The notes under the pieces were generated by a model. That model did no database searches, was not told where the DNA came from, and saw only the letters and a program-made list of their open reading frames with translations. DNA of 64,000 nucleotides from Flavobacterium aciduliphilum (GTDB lineage Bacteria > Bacteroidota > Bacteroidia > Flavobacteriales > Flavobacteriaceae), in contig NZ_QLSZ01000013.1 in the NCBI RefSeq assembly GCF_003268855.1, positions 1 to 64,000 on the forward strand, written 5' to 3'. Below are positions 1 through 9,117 of the stretch, one piece after another (within the stretch, counting starts at the first letter, position 1; every line of letters begins with the position of its first letter). The translations under genes were made by a program, and so were the position numbers.

Positions 1-2
1 AC

Positions 3-95
3 CCTATGTTCTCAACAGATTACTGGTTCTCTGTAGACTACTCCGAAGCCAATGCTATTAAACAATTTAAAGCGCATTTCTCATTAAAAAGATAA
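3..95 (+). CDS. C-terminal end of a CDS cut by the window edge
   Basis: An open frame runs from the window edge to a TAA at 93-95 and gives 30 residues ending in HFSLKR. A terminator-like hairpin follows it, which supports a real gene end. The fragment is too short to assign a family, and its function is not recognised. Confidence 0.5.
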   Translation, partial: PMFSTDYWFSVDYSEANAIKQFKAHFSLKR

Positions 96-110
96 TTTTG
101 TTTTCATTCA

Positions 111-148
111 CAAAACCCCTAACAAATTAGTTGGGGGTTTGTTTTTTT
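111..148 (+). terminator. Rho-independent terminator after the partial gene
   Basis: An imperfect inverted repeat pairs an AAACCCC arm with a GGGGGTTT arm and is followed by a run of seven T. It lies 15 nt after the stop codon of the partial gene. Confidence 0.6.
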
Positions 149-181
149 GGTACCAAACCATCTCTTATCCTTAAAAAACAA

Positions 182-213
182 ATAAAAAAAGCTCCGAGTT
201 TCCTCGAAGCTTT
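182..213 (-). terminator. Terminator downstream of tRNA-His
   Basis: On the minus strand an 11-bp stem (188-198 with 203-213, one G-U pair) closes a GAAA tetraloop and is followed by seven T. It lies 11 nt beyond the tRNA 3' end. Confidence 0.75.
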
Positions 214-224
214 TTAATGTTAAG

Positions 225-299
<75 letters not shown>

Positions 300-384
300 A
301 TTTATTGGCTTTAACAAGCTAGATAGCTTTTGCGAGTGCAAATATAGTGTAAAACTTAACTTTTGCAAAGAAAATTATAGAAAT

Positions 385-1101
385 TTATTTTAAATTTCCT
401 AAGCTATTGACTGCCAAATATCTTTCAACGGTAAACCCCTCTCCATATTCGCATCCCACAATTCTACCTAAATCTTGTGCTCTAAACGATACACTATTCA
501 AAAAGTTTTTTGTACTTATTGGTGATTCTGGTTCTTTGCTGTTAGGATCATAAAACTGAGAACTATAGGCTAAAATAGAATCCATTTTAACATCAATAAA
601 GCCAGTAATATCGACAACAAAATCAGGCTCAGTATTCATCCATTGCATGTAATGGTACACAACCTTAGGTCGCCATGCTACTTGAGCAATGCCACCGTCT
701 TCTGTTTTTATTTGGCGAAGACCCGATAAAAAACAAGCATCAGAAACAAGGTTACTTCCTTTTCCATGATCAATATGTCTATCTTTTACAGCATTACAAA
801 TCACAATCTCAGGGCGATATTTTCTCAAAACTTGAATTACTTTCAATTGGTGCGATTCGTCGTTCACAAAAAAACCATCACGCATGTCCAGATTTTCTCT
901 CACTGTCACACCTATTACATGTGCTGCTTTAGCTGATTCAGCATTTCGAATTTCAACCGTACCACGAGTTCCTAGTTCCCCTCGAGTTAAATCTACAATT
1001 CCTACTTTCTTTCCAAGGCTAACTTCTTTTGCCAAAGTTCCACTGCATCCCAATTCAACATCATCAGGATGTGCTCCGAAAGCTAAAATATCTAATTTCA
1101 T
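385..1101 (-). CDS. bshB1: Bacillithiol biosynthesis deacetylase BshB1
   Basis: This 238-residue LmbE/PIG-L family protein is predicted to remove the acetyl group from N-acetylglucosaminyl-L-malate, the second step of bacillithiol synthesis in the cytoplasm. The zinc-binding motif HPDD lies at residues 11-14 and the second metal site is RHIDH at 108-112; both are intact. Length and the RGELGTRG segment match the BshB1 group rather than general PIG-L deacetylases. It has its own -7 element just upstream and is codirectional with menF, 30 nt away. The LmbE family is certain; the bacillithiol role is inferred from subfamily resemblance. Confidence 0.9.
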   Translation of the reverse strand: MKLDILAFGAHPDDVELGCSGTLAKEVSLGKKVGIVDLTRGELGTRGTVEIRNAESAKAAHVIGVTVRENLDMRDGFFVNDESHQLKVIQVLRKYRPEIVICNAVKDRHIDHGKGSNLVSDACFLSGLRQIKTEDGGIAQVAWRPKVVYHYMQWMNTEPDFVVDITGFIDVKMDSILAYSSQFYDPNSKEPESPISTKNFLNSVSFRAQDLGRIVGCEYGEGFTVERYLAVNSLGNLK

Positions 1102-1117
1102 TTTGATCTATTTTTTA

Positions 1118-1125
1118 CAAAATTA
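1118..1125 (-). promoter_or_regulatory. -7 promoter element for bshB1
   Basis: The minus strand reads TAATTTTG, a perfect TANNTTTG, 17 nt before the bshB1 start. No clear -33 element was found. Confidence 0.45.
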
Positions 1126-1131
1126 CATTTT

Positions 1132-2184
1132 TTAAAGTACTTTTCTCATTATTTGAGACTTGTTTACTGTTTCTGTAAACTCTTTTTGGGGATTACTTCC
1201 TTTATTTACACCTCCTCCAACAAATATTTTTGCTGTATTTTCTTCCCATTTCATACATCTTAGATTCACAAATAAATCTGACATTCCTTCTTTGTAAGAA
1301 AGAAAATCTTTATTCCATTCCCCTAAAAAACCAGCATAAAATTCGCGATCATACCCTTCGTTATTTAAAATAAACGTTTTTGCTTCATCTTTTGGAAAAC
1401 CACAAACAGCAGGCGTAGGATGCATTTCCTCTAAAATGGAATCAATATGATCTAATGTGTCGAGCGTGGCTTTAATATCTGTTTTTATATGAGTGAGCGA
1501 TCCAGCTTCATAATTATAAGGTTCTGAAATCTCAATTTGATGCGAAAATTTAGATAAACGATTAACAATAAAATCAGTAACAATTTGTTGTTCTTCAATT
1601 TCTTTTGCTGTCCATTGAATAGGAGAAGATGATGTATTAAGTACAGTTCCTGCGAGTGCTACGGTTTGAATCGTTTTGTTAGTAATCTTCAAAAATTGTT
1701 CGGGTGTGGCTCCCATCCAAAAACCTATTTTAGGATGATAGAAAAGATATTTAAAAGACGATTTATAATATTGTATCAACTTCAAAAATGATAATTCAAA
1801 ATCAAACTGAGGCACTTCTATTGATTCGCTTCGGGAAAGCACAACTTTCTTTAATGTCCCTTTTTCAATTTCTTGAATTCCTAAAGCTACTAAATCTTGA
1901 TGCGCGCTTTGAATTTCAGGATTTATCGAAATGCTTTGAGTAGCACCAAATATGTATGAAGTAGTGGGCGCTTTTTCAAAAATAATATCACAATGTGACT
2001 CGGGTAAACAAAACCTTTTTTTATTATCAAAAGAAACAAATGCAAAACCAGATTGAGTACTTTCTAACTCAAAAAGGCTATCATTTCTTTGAAGAAATGC
2101 TATTAATCGATTTGAATTAGGCTTACAATAAACTACAAACGGTAATTTTAAATCAAAATGTTCTTTAACTTTTAAAAACAGCAT
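1132..2184 (-). CDS. menF: Isochorismate synthase (chorismate-binding enzyme)
   Basis: This 350-residue protein has the chorismate-binding fold of MenF, EntC and anthranilate synthase component I. It converts chorismate to isochorismate, the entry step of menaquinone synthesis. Visible family features are the VVLSRSE segment near residue 120, the GATPEQFL block, the HPTPAVCGFP segment and the C-terminal FVGGGVNKGSNPQKEF. The N-terminus is shorter than in E. coli MenF, which is usual in Bacteroidetes. It starts 4 nt after the end of the menI-like gene, so the two form an operon. Menaquinone rather than a siderophore is the likely product because no siderophore genes are nearby. Confidence 0.88.
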   Translation of the reverse strand: MLFLKVKEHFDLKLPFVVYCKPNSNRLIAFLQRNDSLFELESTQSGFAFVSFDNKKRFCLPESHCDIIFEKAPTTSYIFGATQSISINPEIQSAHQDLVALGIQEIEKGTLKKVVLSRSESIEVPQFDFELSFLKLIQYYKSSFKYLFYHPKIGFWMGATPEQFLKITNKTIQTVALAGTVLNTSSSPIQWTAKEIEEQQIVTDFIVNRLSKFSHQIEISEPYNYEAGSLTHIKTDIKATLDTLDHIDSILEEMHPTPAVCGFPKDEAKTFILNNEGYDREFYAGFLGEWNKDFLSYKEGMSDLFVNLRCMKWEENTAKIFVGGGVNKGSNPQKEFTETVNKSQIMRKVL

Positions 2185-2188
2185 CGTC

Positions 2189-2611
2189 TTATCTTCTTGG
2201 TAGAACCATATTAGTCAACTTACACAACGAAACTAACTTTTCGTGTTCATCTACAATTCTAATTTCCCACAAATGTATACTCGCTCCTTTATGAAGAATT
2301 TTTGCCGTCGCTTTCACCATTCCTTCTTTCTTACTTTTAACATGATTGGCAGAAATTTCTATACCTCGAACTTCTTGTTTTTCTGGATTTATAAACATCA
2401 AGGAAGCAGCACTCCCCACACTTTCCGCAAGAGCCACTGAAGCTCCCCCATGCAATAATCCCATGGGTTGGTGTACTCTAGAATTGACAGGCATGGTCGC
2501 TATTAAGAAATCATCACCTGCATCAACAAATTCAATTTGAAGCGTTTCCATTAAGGTGTTTTTACTCCAATCATTGCAAAGTTGAATCATTTTTTCTCTT
2601 TCAACACTCAT
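2189..2611 (-). CDS. menI: Hotdog-fold thioesterase, probable DHNA-CoA hydrolase
   Basis: This 140-residue PaaI/EntH-type hotdog thioesterase carries the substrate-binding HGG at residues 54-56 and the catalytic glutamate at about E63 (LAESVGS). Enzymes of this group hydrolyse aromatic acyl-CoA thioesters. It lies directly before an isochorismate synthase gene, so 1,4-dihydroxy-2-naphthoyl-CoA is the likely substrate, which would make it MenI. The family is clear; the substrate is inferred from context. A -7 element lies 13 nt upstream. Confidence 0.78.
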   Translation of the reverse strand: MSVEREKMIQLCNDWSKNTLMETLQIEFVDAGDDFLIATMPVNSRVHQPMGLLHGGASVALAESVGSAASLMFINPEKQEVRGIEISANHVKSKKEGMVKATAKILHKGASIHLWEIRIVDEHEKLVSLCKLTNMVLPRR

Positions 2612-2624
2612 ATTCTTTTTTTTA

Positions 2625-2632
2625 CAAAATTA
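2625..2632 (-). promoter_or_regulatory. -7 promoter element for menI-menF
   Basis: The minus strand reads TAATTTTG, matching TANNTTTG, just upstream of the first gene of the menI-menF operon. Confidence 0.45.
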
Positions 2633-2714
2633 ATCATTTTGGATAAACGTTATTAGAGTTTAATTTATTAAAAAATAAATCAGATTTATTTACGTTATTT
2701 ACAAACAGTAAAGA

Positions 2715-2746
2715 TTTTTGTATTACCGAATTAATTCCTACTTTTA
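2715..2746 (+). promoter_or_regulatory. Bacteroidetes-type promoter of the beta-helix lipoprotein
   Basis: TTTTTG (2715-2720) is separated by 18 nt from TACTTTTA (2739-2746), close to the consensus TTTG-N19-TANNTTTG. The start codon lies 22 nt downstream. Confidence 0.55.
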
Positions 2747-2767
2747 CCCAACAATAGAATCAAAACT

Positions 2768-4363
2768 ATGCGCAATTTACTCTTCGTTCTTTTCATCGGA
2801 CTATGTGTTTCCCTTACTTCTTGTAGAAACGATTTTGCTTTTGAACCCAGTACAGGGGGATTAGAATTTTCTAAAGACACTGTGTATTTGGATACTGTTT
2901 TTACAAACATAGCTTCTAGTACTTATAGACTAAAAGTATATAATCGTACTAACAAAGACATCTCTATACCGAAAATTCAGTTGGGAAAAGGATTGAATTC
3001 GAAATATAGAATTATGGTCGATGGAATGACTGGAGATGCGGGAGCACAAGGTAAGATTTTTAGTAATGTTGAACTTCTAGCCAAAGACAGTTTATTCATT
3101 TTTATTGAAGTGACTAGTGACGTGGCTAGTGCCAATCCTACTGACTTTTTATATACTGATCAAATTCAATTTTCTAATGTAAGCGGTGGACCACAAACCG
3201 TAGAATTGGTTACCCTAATTCAAGATGCCTATTTTATTAGACCTAATCGAACTGAAACAGCACCCAACACCTATTCGTATGAGCAAATCAACTTAGGTTT
3301 AGACGATACCAATCAACAAGTAATCTCGGTGGGACATACGTTACAGCATTCGCATCCCAATAACGGAGACGAATATCATTGGAAAAACGACAAACCTTAT
3401 GTTGTCTATGGCTATGCTTTTGTTCCTGATAATGAAACCCTGAATGTTGATGCAGGTGCTCGGATTCATTTTCACGACAATTCTGGATTAATTATTGCTA
3501 AAAATGGGACGCTAAAAGTAAACGGATTAGCTCCAACAGATCATAATCCAGAAAATTTAACAAATGAAGTAATTTTTGAAGGTGATCGATTAGAACCTAA
3601 TTTTTCAGACGTACCCGGACAATGGGGAGCAATTCTGTCATATTCTATAAAATCGGATAATCTCATCAACCACCTTACAATAAAAAATGCAACGGTTGGA
3701 ATTTTAATACAAAACTTAGCTTTATTCTCTGATATGAATAAACCCAATCTGAGTATCACTAATTCTCAAATTTATAATTGTTCGTATGCAGGAATTCTAG
3801 CTCGAAAATCAACCCTATCGGGAACCAATCTCGTAATAAATTATTGTGGCCAAGCCGATTTAGCTTGTACTTTTGGAGGCACCTATAATTTCACTCACTG
3901 TACTTTTAATAACAATTGGAATAATGCTAAACAAGTAGCGGTTTTATTGAATAATTATATTGATACAGATACTACTCGATATGTTAGTAATCTAGATGGC
4001 GCAAATTTCAATAATTGTATTATTTATGGTAGTAATCAAAACGAATTATATCTAGACAAAAAAACCGATCAAGGGGTTACATTTAATTATAATTTTAATC
4101 ATTGTTTAATTAAATTTAACAACACTACAAATAATAGCCTCTATTTACCAAATAACACAACTGATTTTCCAGGAAGTACCGCTGCAACCAGTTTAAATCC
4201 TTATAATCCTAAATTTAAAAATGTTGCTTCTAATAAACTTTGGTTGAGCGAAGCGTGGAATAGTACCTTAACAAACGATGCAAATTTTAGTAATTTTAAT
4301 GATATCTTAGGGAATCCGAGAACAGGAACTATAGCTCTTGGTGCTTATCAATTTGTTCCCTGA
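2768..4363 (+). CDS. Lipoprotein with predicted right-handed beta-helix
   Basis: This 531-residue protein starts with a lipoprotein signal peptide whose lipobox ends at about C19 (LTSC), so it should sit in the periplasm or on the outer membrane. Residues 30-160 resemble an immunoglobulin-like domain. From about residue 220 onward many short Asn-rich strands (ITNSQIYNCSYAGI, FNNCIIYG, FNHCLIKF) are spaced as in parallel beta-helix proteins. The last lines (NPRTGTIALGAYQF) are typical of the end of surface beta-helix proteins in Bacteroidetes. It is transcribed alone from a recognisable promoter. The ligand or enzymatic role is unknown; no polysaccharide-lyase catalytic motif was recognised. 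Confidence 0.75.
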   Translation: MRNLLFVLFIGLCVSLTSCRNDFAFEPSTGGLEFSKDTVYLDTVFTNIASSTYRLKVYNRTNKDISIPKIQLGKGLNSKYRIMVDGMTGDAGAQGKIFSNVELLAKDSLFIFIEVTSDVASANPTDFLYTDQIQFSNVSGGPQTVELVTLIQDAYFIRPNRTETAPNTYSYEQINLGLDDTNQQVISVGHTLQHSHPNNGDEYHWKNDKPYVVYGYAFVPDNETLNVDAGARIHFHDNSGLIIAKNGTLKVNGLAPTDHNPENLTNEVIFEGDRLEPNFSDVPGQWGAILSYSIKSDNLINHLTIKNATVGILIQNLALFSDMNKPNLSITNSQIYNCSYAGILARKSTLSGTNLVINYCGQADLACTFGGTYNFTHCTFNNNWNNAKQVAVLLNNYIDTDTTRYVSNLDGANFNNCIIYGSNQNELYLDKKTDQGVTFNYNFNHCLIKFNNTTNNSLYLPNNTTDFPGSTAATSLNPYNPKFKNVASNKLWLSEAWNSTLTNDANFSNFNDILGNPRTGTIALGAYQFVP

Positions 4364-4387
4364 TTTTTAATCTGAAAAAAAACATCA

Positions 4388-4419
4388 TTTGGTTGCTTCT
4401 TTTTTTTAAGTTACATTTG
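4388..4419 (+). promoter_or_regulatory. Promoter of purL
   Basis: TTTG (4388-4391), a 20-nt spacer and TACATTTG (4412-4419) match the Bacteroidetes promoter well. The purL start is 65 nt downstream, leaving a long leader. Confidence 0.6.
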
Positions 4420-4444
4420 TAGCAACAACAACACGCTACAAATG
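4414..4444 (+). promoter_or_regulatory. 10-bp palindrome overlapping the purL -7 box
   Basis: CATTTGTAGC (4414-4423) is repeated inverted and without mismatch as GCTACAAATG (4435-4444) around an 11-nt spacer. The left arm contains most of the -7 element and the right arm lies in the leader, so it could be a repressor operator or a leader hairpin. Confidence 0.55.
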
Positions 4445-4484
4445 ATAAGTTTTATCTTATCCTAAGCGACAACACAACAACACC

Positions 4485-7400
4485 ATGATTTACTTTTTCG
4501 GAGACGAAACCGCTATTGTATTTGCTGTACAAACGAAAGAAGCATTCACTACAGAAACAATCTCAAAATTAAATTGGCTGTTCAATACCTCATTGATTAA
4601 TGAGGATTCTTCTCCACGCTGCAAAACAGAACTTCCAGGTTTTTTTATTGGGCCTCGTGCCACCATGATAACCCCTTGGAGTACCAATGCTGTTGAAATT
4701 ACGCAAAATATGGGAATAGATGGAATTTTGAGAATCGAATCCTTTCAAAAAATTCGAAGTGATTTTTCTGATTTTGACCCGATGCTTTCGCAAAAATATT
4801 CTGGATTACATCAAGATATTTTTACGATTCAGATCCAGCCTGAACCTATTCGAGAGATTGAAGATATAGCTTCCTACAACCTTCAAGAAGGTCTTTCTTT
4901 GAGTGATGATGAAATTCAATATTTGGAGCATCTCACCAAAAAATTAAAACGAAAACTCACCGATTCTGAACTTTTTGGTTTCTCGCAAGTCAATTCAGAA
5001 CATTGTCGACATAAAATTTTCAATGGTACTTTTATCATTGACGGAGTCGAAAAAGAGTCTTCTTTATTTAAGTTGATCAAGAAAACCGCGGCTGCAAACC
5101 CCAATTCAATTGTCTCTGCCTACAAGGATAACGTTGCTTTTGTTCAAGGACCAATTGTGGAACAATTTGCTCCTAAACGCGTTGATCAGCCCGATTATTA
5201 TGAAAAAAAATCATTTGAATCAGTAATTTCATTAAAAGCTGAGACTCATAATTTTCCGACTACTGTAGAGCCTTTTAATGGCGCGGCAACGGGTTCTGGG
5301 GGTGAGATCAGAGACCGATTAGCCGGTGGAAAAGGTTCGATACCTCTAGCCGGAACAGCCGTTTACATGACCTCCTATTCGAGATTAACAAATAATTGTT
5401 CCTATGAAATACAGGGGATGCCTGAACGAAATTGGTTGTATCAAACCCCAATGGATATTCTTATCAAAGCTTCAAATGGTGCCTCTGATTTTGGTAATAA
5501 ATTTGGACAACCTTTAATTACGGGCTCGATTTTGACCTTCGAACATCAAGAACAGGACACCACTTTTGACAACAGAAAACTAGGTTATGACAAAGTCATC
5601 ATGCAAGCTGGGGGTATTGGCTATGGAAAAATGAGTCAAGCTCAAAAAGAAGAACCAAAACCAGGCGACAAAATTGTACTATTAGGTGGTGAAAATTATA
5701 GAATAGGCATGGGTGGCGCAGCGGTTTCTTCAGCTGATACAGGTACTTTGGGTTCAGGAATCGAATTGAATGCCATTCAACGTTCCAATCCTGAAATGCA
5801 AAAACGAGCTGCAAATGCTATTCGTGCATTGGTAGAAAGTGATGAAAATCCTATTATTTCCATTCACGATCATGGTGCTGGTGGTCATTTGAATTGTTTA
5901 TCAGAATTGGTTGAAGTTCCAGGAGGGTTGATTGATTTAGATAAATTACCGATTGGAGATCCTACGCTTTCAGCAAAAGAAATCATTGGAAATGAAAGTC
6001 AGGAACGCATGGGTTTGGTTATTGGAGCTGAAGCAGTTGCGTTGTTACAACGTATTGCCGACAGAGAACGAGCGCCGATGTATGAAGTAGGAACCGTTAC
6101 AGGAAATCATAGATTTACAATTGAAAGTCAAACCTCAGGAGAAAAACCTATGGATTTTGATTTGGAAGATCTTTTCGGAAGTGCTCCAAAAACTATTTTG
6201 ACCGACACCACAATCGGTAGAACCTATGCCTCCGTTGAATATTCTCAGGATAGCATCCCTCATTATATAAAAGAACTTTTTAAACTTGAAGCTGTAGCTT
6301 GTAAAGATTGGTTAACCAACAAAGTCGATCGCTGTGTAGGAGGAAAAGTAGCCAAACAACAATGCGTAGGACCTTTACAACTTCCTTTGAATAATGTTGG
6401 CGTGATGGCATTGGATTACAAGGGAAAAGAAGGAATTGCCACTGCTATCGGTCATGCTCCAATATCAGGACTCATCGATGCTAAAGCAGGAAGTAAAAAT
6501 GCCATTGCAGAAGCACTTACTAATATTGTTTTTGCACCATTAAAAGAGGGGTTAAAAAGTGTTTCCTTGTCGGCTAATTGGATGTGGGCTTGTAAAAATG
6601 AAGGAGAAGATGCCCGTTTATATGAAGCGGTTCAAGCGTGTTCAGATTTTGCTATCGAACTTGGAATTAATATTCCTACAGGAAAAGATTCGCTGTCAAT
6701 GAAGCAAAAATATCAAAACGAAGACGTTATTGCGCCTGGTACGGTAATTATTTCGGCCGTTGGTAATTGTTCAAATATTACCAAAGTTGTAGAACCTGTG
6801 TTACAAAGAAATTCGGGTTCTATTTATTACATCAACCTGTCGCAAGACGATTTTAAATTGGGAGGGAGTTCATTTGCGCAAACACAAAATAAAATTGGTT
6901 CTGAAACACCGACCATTAAGAATGCAACTTTTTTTACATCCGTATTTAATACAATACAAGAATTAATTAAAGACCGTCAAATTGTTGCAGGTCATGATAT
7001 TGGAAGTGGCGGACTCATTACAACTTTATTTGAAATGTGTTTTGCTGATGTGGAATTGGGAGCCCAAATTTCTTTTGAATCGTTTGCCGAGAACGACTTA
7101 GTTAAAATCTTATTTTCAGAAAATATTGGAATTGTACTTCAAGCAAAAGACGATATCGTGTTTGAAAAAGCATTCGAAAACATAGAATTTTTTAAAATTG
7201 GTACGGTTCAAGACACACCTTTTTTAACCATTGATTCTTGGAATTTCGCTATTGAAACTTATAGAAGCCTATGGTTTGAAACCTCATATAGACTTGACCA
7301 AAAGCAAACCAAAAATAACAAAGCACAAGAACGTTTTGATAATTTGGGAAAATTTCCTTTAGCGTATACTTTTCCAAATCATTTTACGGGATTATTACCC

Positions 7401-8183
7401 CTTATTGACAATACCAAACCACGTCCAAAAGCAGCAATTATTCGTGAAAAAGGGAGCAATTCAGAGCGAGAAATGGCACATGCAATGTATTTGGCAGGAT
7501 TTGACGTAAAAGATGTTCACATGACTGATTTAATCACGGGAAGGGAAACGTTAGAAGACATCCAATTTATTGGAGCAGTCGGTGGATTTTCAAATTCCGA
7601 TGTATTAGGTTCGGCCAAAGGTTGGGCTGGAGCTTTCAAATACAACGCAAAAGCCAATACAGCACTAAAAAATTTCTTCGAGCGAAAAGATACCCTTTCT
7701 CTAGGAATATGCAACGGTTGTCAGTTGTTTATGGAACTAGAATTGATTCATCCCGAACATGACATTCACGGAAAAATGATTCATAACGACTCTCATAAAC
7801 ATGAAAGTAATTTTACATCGGTAACCATTCAGGAAAATCATTCGGTCATGTTACACACCTTAGCTGGAACCACACTTGGAGTTTGGATATCACATGGTGA
7901 AGGTAAATTTAGTTTACCTTATGACGAAAAGCTATACCCTATTGTTGCAAAATACACTCATGATTCTTATCCCATCAATCCAAATGGTTCAGATTATAAT
8001 ACCGCAATGCTTTGTGATAGCTCGGGAAGACATTTGGTTATGATGCCCCATATCGAGCGTTCCATTTTTCCATGGAATTGGGCTTATTATCCGGCGAAGA
8101 AAAAAGATAGTGTGACGCCATGGCTTGAGGCATTTGTCAATGCTCGATTATGGCTTGAAAATCAGTTTACTCCTGATTACTAG
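4485..8183 (+). CDS. purL: Phosphoribosylformylglycinamidine synthase, fused large form
   Basis: This 1232-residue enzyme makes formylglycinamidine ribonucleotide from FGAR, glutamine and ATP, the fourth step of purine synthesis. It is the single-chain form that fuses PurS-like, PurL and PurQ parts. The FGAM synthase core has the ATP and substrate blocks SQVNSEHCRHKIF (near residue 170) and ETHNFPTTVEPFNGAATG (near 255). The glutamine amidotransferase domain occupies about 980-1232, with the nucleophile in LGICNGCQ (about C1076) and HGEGKF later. Length is slightly below the E. coli enzyme (about 1295). It stands alone behind its own promoter and a palindrome. All expected catalytic segments are present. 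Confidence 0.96.
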   Translation: MIYFFGDETAIVFAVQTKEAFTTETISKLNWLFNTSLINEDSSPRCKTELPGFFIGPRATMITPWSTNAVEITQNMGIDGILRIESFQKIRSDFSDFDPMLSQKYSGLHQDIFTIQIQPEPIREIEDIASYNLQEGLSLSDDEIQYLEHLTKKLKRKLTDSELFGFSQVNSEHCRHKIFNGTFIIDGVEKESSLFKLIKKTAAANPNSIVSAYKDNVAFVQGPIVEQFAPKRVDQPDYYEKKSFESVISLKAETHNFPTTVEPFNGAATGSGGEIRDRLAGGKGSIPLAGTAVYMTSYSRLTNNCSYEIQGMPERNWLYQTPMDILIKASNGASDFGNKFGQPLITGSILTFEHQEQDTTFDNRKLGYDKVIMQAGGIGYGKMSQAQKEEPKPGDKIVLLGGENYRIGMGGAAVSSADTGTLGSGIELNAIQRSNPEMQKRAANAIRALVESDENPIISIHDHGAGGHLNCLSELVEVPGGLIDLDKLPIGDPTLSAKEIIGNESQERMGLVIGAEAVALLQRIADRERAPMYEVGTVTGNHRFTIESQTSGEKPMDFDLEDLFGSAPKTILTDTTIGRTYASVEYSQDSIPHYIKELFKLEAVACKDWLTNKVDRCVGGKVAKQQCVGPLQLPLNNVGVMALDYKGKEGIATAIGHAPISGLIDAKAGSKNAIAEALTNIVFAPLKEGLKSVSLSANWMWACKNEGEDARLYEAVQACSDFAIELGINIPTGKDSLSMKQKYQNEDVIAPGTVIISAVGNCSNITKVVEPVLQRNSGSIYYINLSQDDFKLGGSSFAQTQNKIGSETPTIKNATFFTSVFNTIQELIKDRQIVAGHDIGSGGLITTLFEMCFADVELGAQISFESFAENDLVKILFSENIGIVLQAKDDIVFEKAFENIEFFKIGTVQDTPFLTIDSWNFAIETYRSLWFETSYRLDQKQTKNNKAQERFDNLGKFPLAYTFPNHFTGLLPLIDNTKPRPKAAIIREKGSNSEREMAHAMYLAGFDVKDVHMTDLITGRETLEDIQFIGAVGGFSNSDVLGSAKGWAGAFKYNAKANTALKNFFERKDTLSLGICNGCQLFMELELIHPEHDIHGKMIHNDSHKHESNFTSVTIQENHSVMLHTLAGTTLGVWISHGEGKFSLPYDEKLYPIVAKYTHDSYPINPNGSDYNTAMLCDSSGRHLVMMPHIERSIFPWNWAYYPAKKKDSVTPWLEAFVNARLWLENQFTPDY

Positions 8184-8253
8184 AAATTTTCTTTTTAAAC
8201 TTATCTTTGTATGATTTTATCGAAATTTGTTAAATCATTTATTCTCAAAAAAC

Positions 8254-8631
8254 ATGAAAAAAGTAACTGGTATTGGAGGAATATTCTTTAAATGTAAAGA
8301 CCCGAAAGCAACTACTGAATGGTACGCCAAACATTTAGGTCTTGAAACAAACCCTTATGGCGCAACCTTTGAATGGTATGAAACAAATGCTTCAGAACAT
8401 AAAGCACAAACACAATGGACGCCATTTCCAGAAACCACTCAATATTTTGGGAAAGAAGACCAAGCATTTATGATTAATTATCGTGTGGAAAATTTGGAAC
8501 ATTTGTATTCACAATTGCAACAAGAAGGCGTGACTATTTTGGATAAAATCACAAGCTACGACTATGGGAAATTTCTTCACATTTTAGATGCTGAAGGAAA
8601 TAAAGTACAATTGTGGGAACCCATTGATTGA
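8254..8631 (+). CDS. VOC family protein (glyoxalase/dioxygenase fold)
   Basis: This 125-residue single-domain protein starts MKKVTGIGGIFFKCKDP and ends with AEGNKVQLWEP, the usual ends of a VOC (vicinal oxygen chelate) module. The ATG at 8254 is preferred over the upstream 8227 start because a perfect -7 element (TATCTTTG, 8202-8209) puts the transcription start near 8216, and the family begins at the later methionine. The substrate is unknown; members include glyoxalases and resistance proteins. The GNAT gene follows 12 nt later, suggesting cotranscription. Confidence 0.8.
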   Translation: MKKVTGIGGIFFKCKDPKATTEWYAKHLGLETNPYGATFEWYETNASEHKAQTQWTPFPETTQYFGKEDQAFMINYRVENLEHLYSQLQQEGVTILDKITSYDYGKFLHILDAEGNKVQLWEPID

Positions 8632-8643
8632 TTTTTCAGAACG

Positions 8644-9117
8644 ATGTATAGCATTCGAAAAGCTACGATTAATGATATTTCTAAAATGCAGGACGTTTTT
8701 GTAAAATCCATAACCACTTCTTGCTTTTCAGATTATGACATTCAACAAATTAAAATATGGACCTCTAGTGTTCAAGATAACACTAAATGGCAGCAATTGA
8801 TTGTCAAACAATATACATTAATAGCTTTTAAAGAAGACGAAGTAGTTGGTTTTGGTTCTTTGGAACATAATGGCATTATAGATATGTTATATACTGCACC
8901 ACACGTACAACGAAATGGAATTGCAAAACTTTTACACCGTGCTCTTGAAAGTAAAGCGTTAGAACTTCACTTATTAACACTTACAGCAGAAGTAAGTCTT
9001 ACGGCTGTACCTTTCTTTAAAAAGATGCGCTACAATTTGCTATCGGAACAAAAAAAGGAATATAAAGGCGTTCTTTTTACTAATTTTACTATGCAAAAAA
9101 AAGTAACGGTTATTTAA
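8644..9117 (+). CDS. GNAT family N-acetyltransferase
   Basis: This 157-residue protein has the GNAT layout: an N-terminal beta-helix (YSIRKATINDISKMQDVF), a central GFGSLEHNGIIDMLY strand pair and the acetyl-CoA loop VQRNGIAKLL near residue 100. It is predicted to transfer an acetyl group to an unknown amine. It follows the VOC gene closely and its last 8 nt overlap the convergent TonB receptor gene. Confidence 0.85.
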   Translation: MYSIRKATINDISKMQDVFVKSITTSCFSDYDIQQIKIWTSSVQDNTKWQQLIVKQYTLIAFKEDEVVGFGSLEHNGIIDMLYTAPHVQRNGIAKLLHRALESKALELHLLTLTAEVSLTAVPFFKKMRYNLLSEQKKEYKGVLFTNFTMQKKVTVI

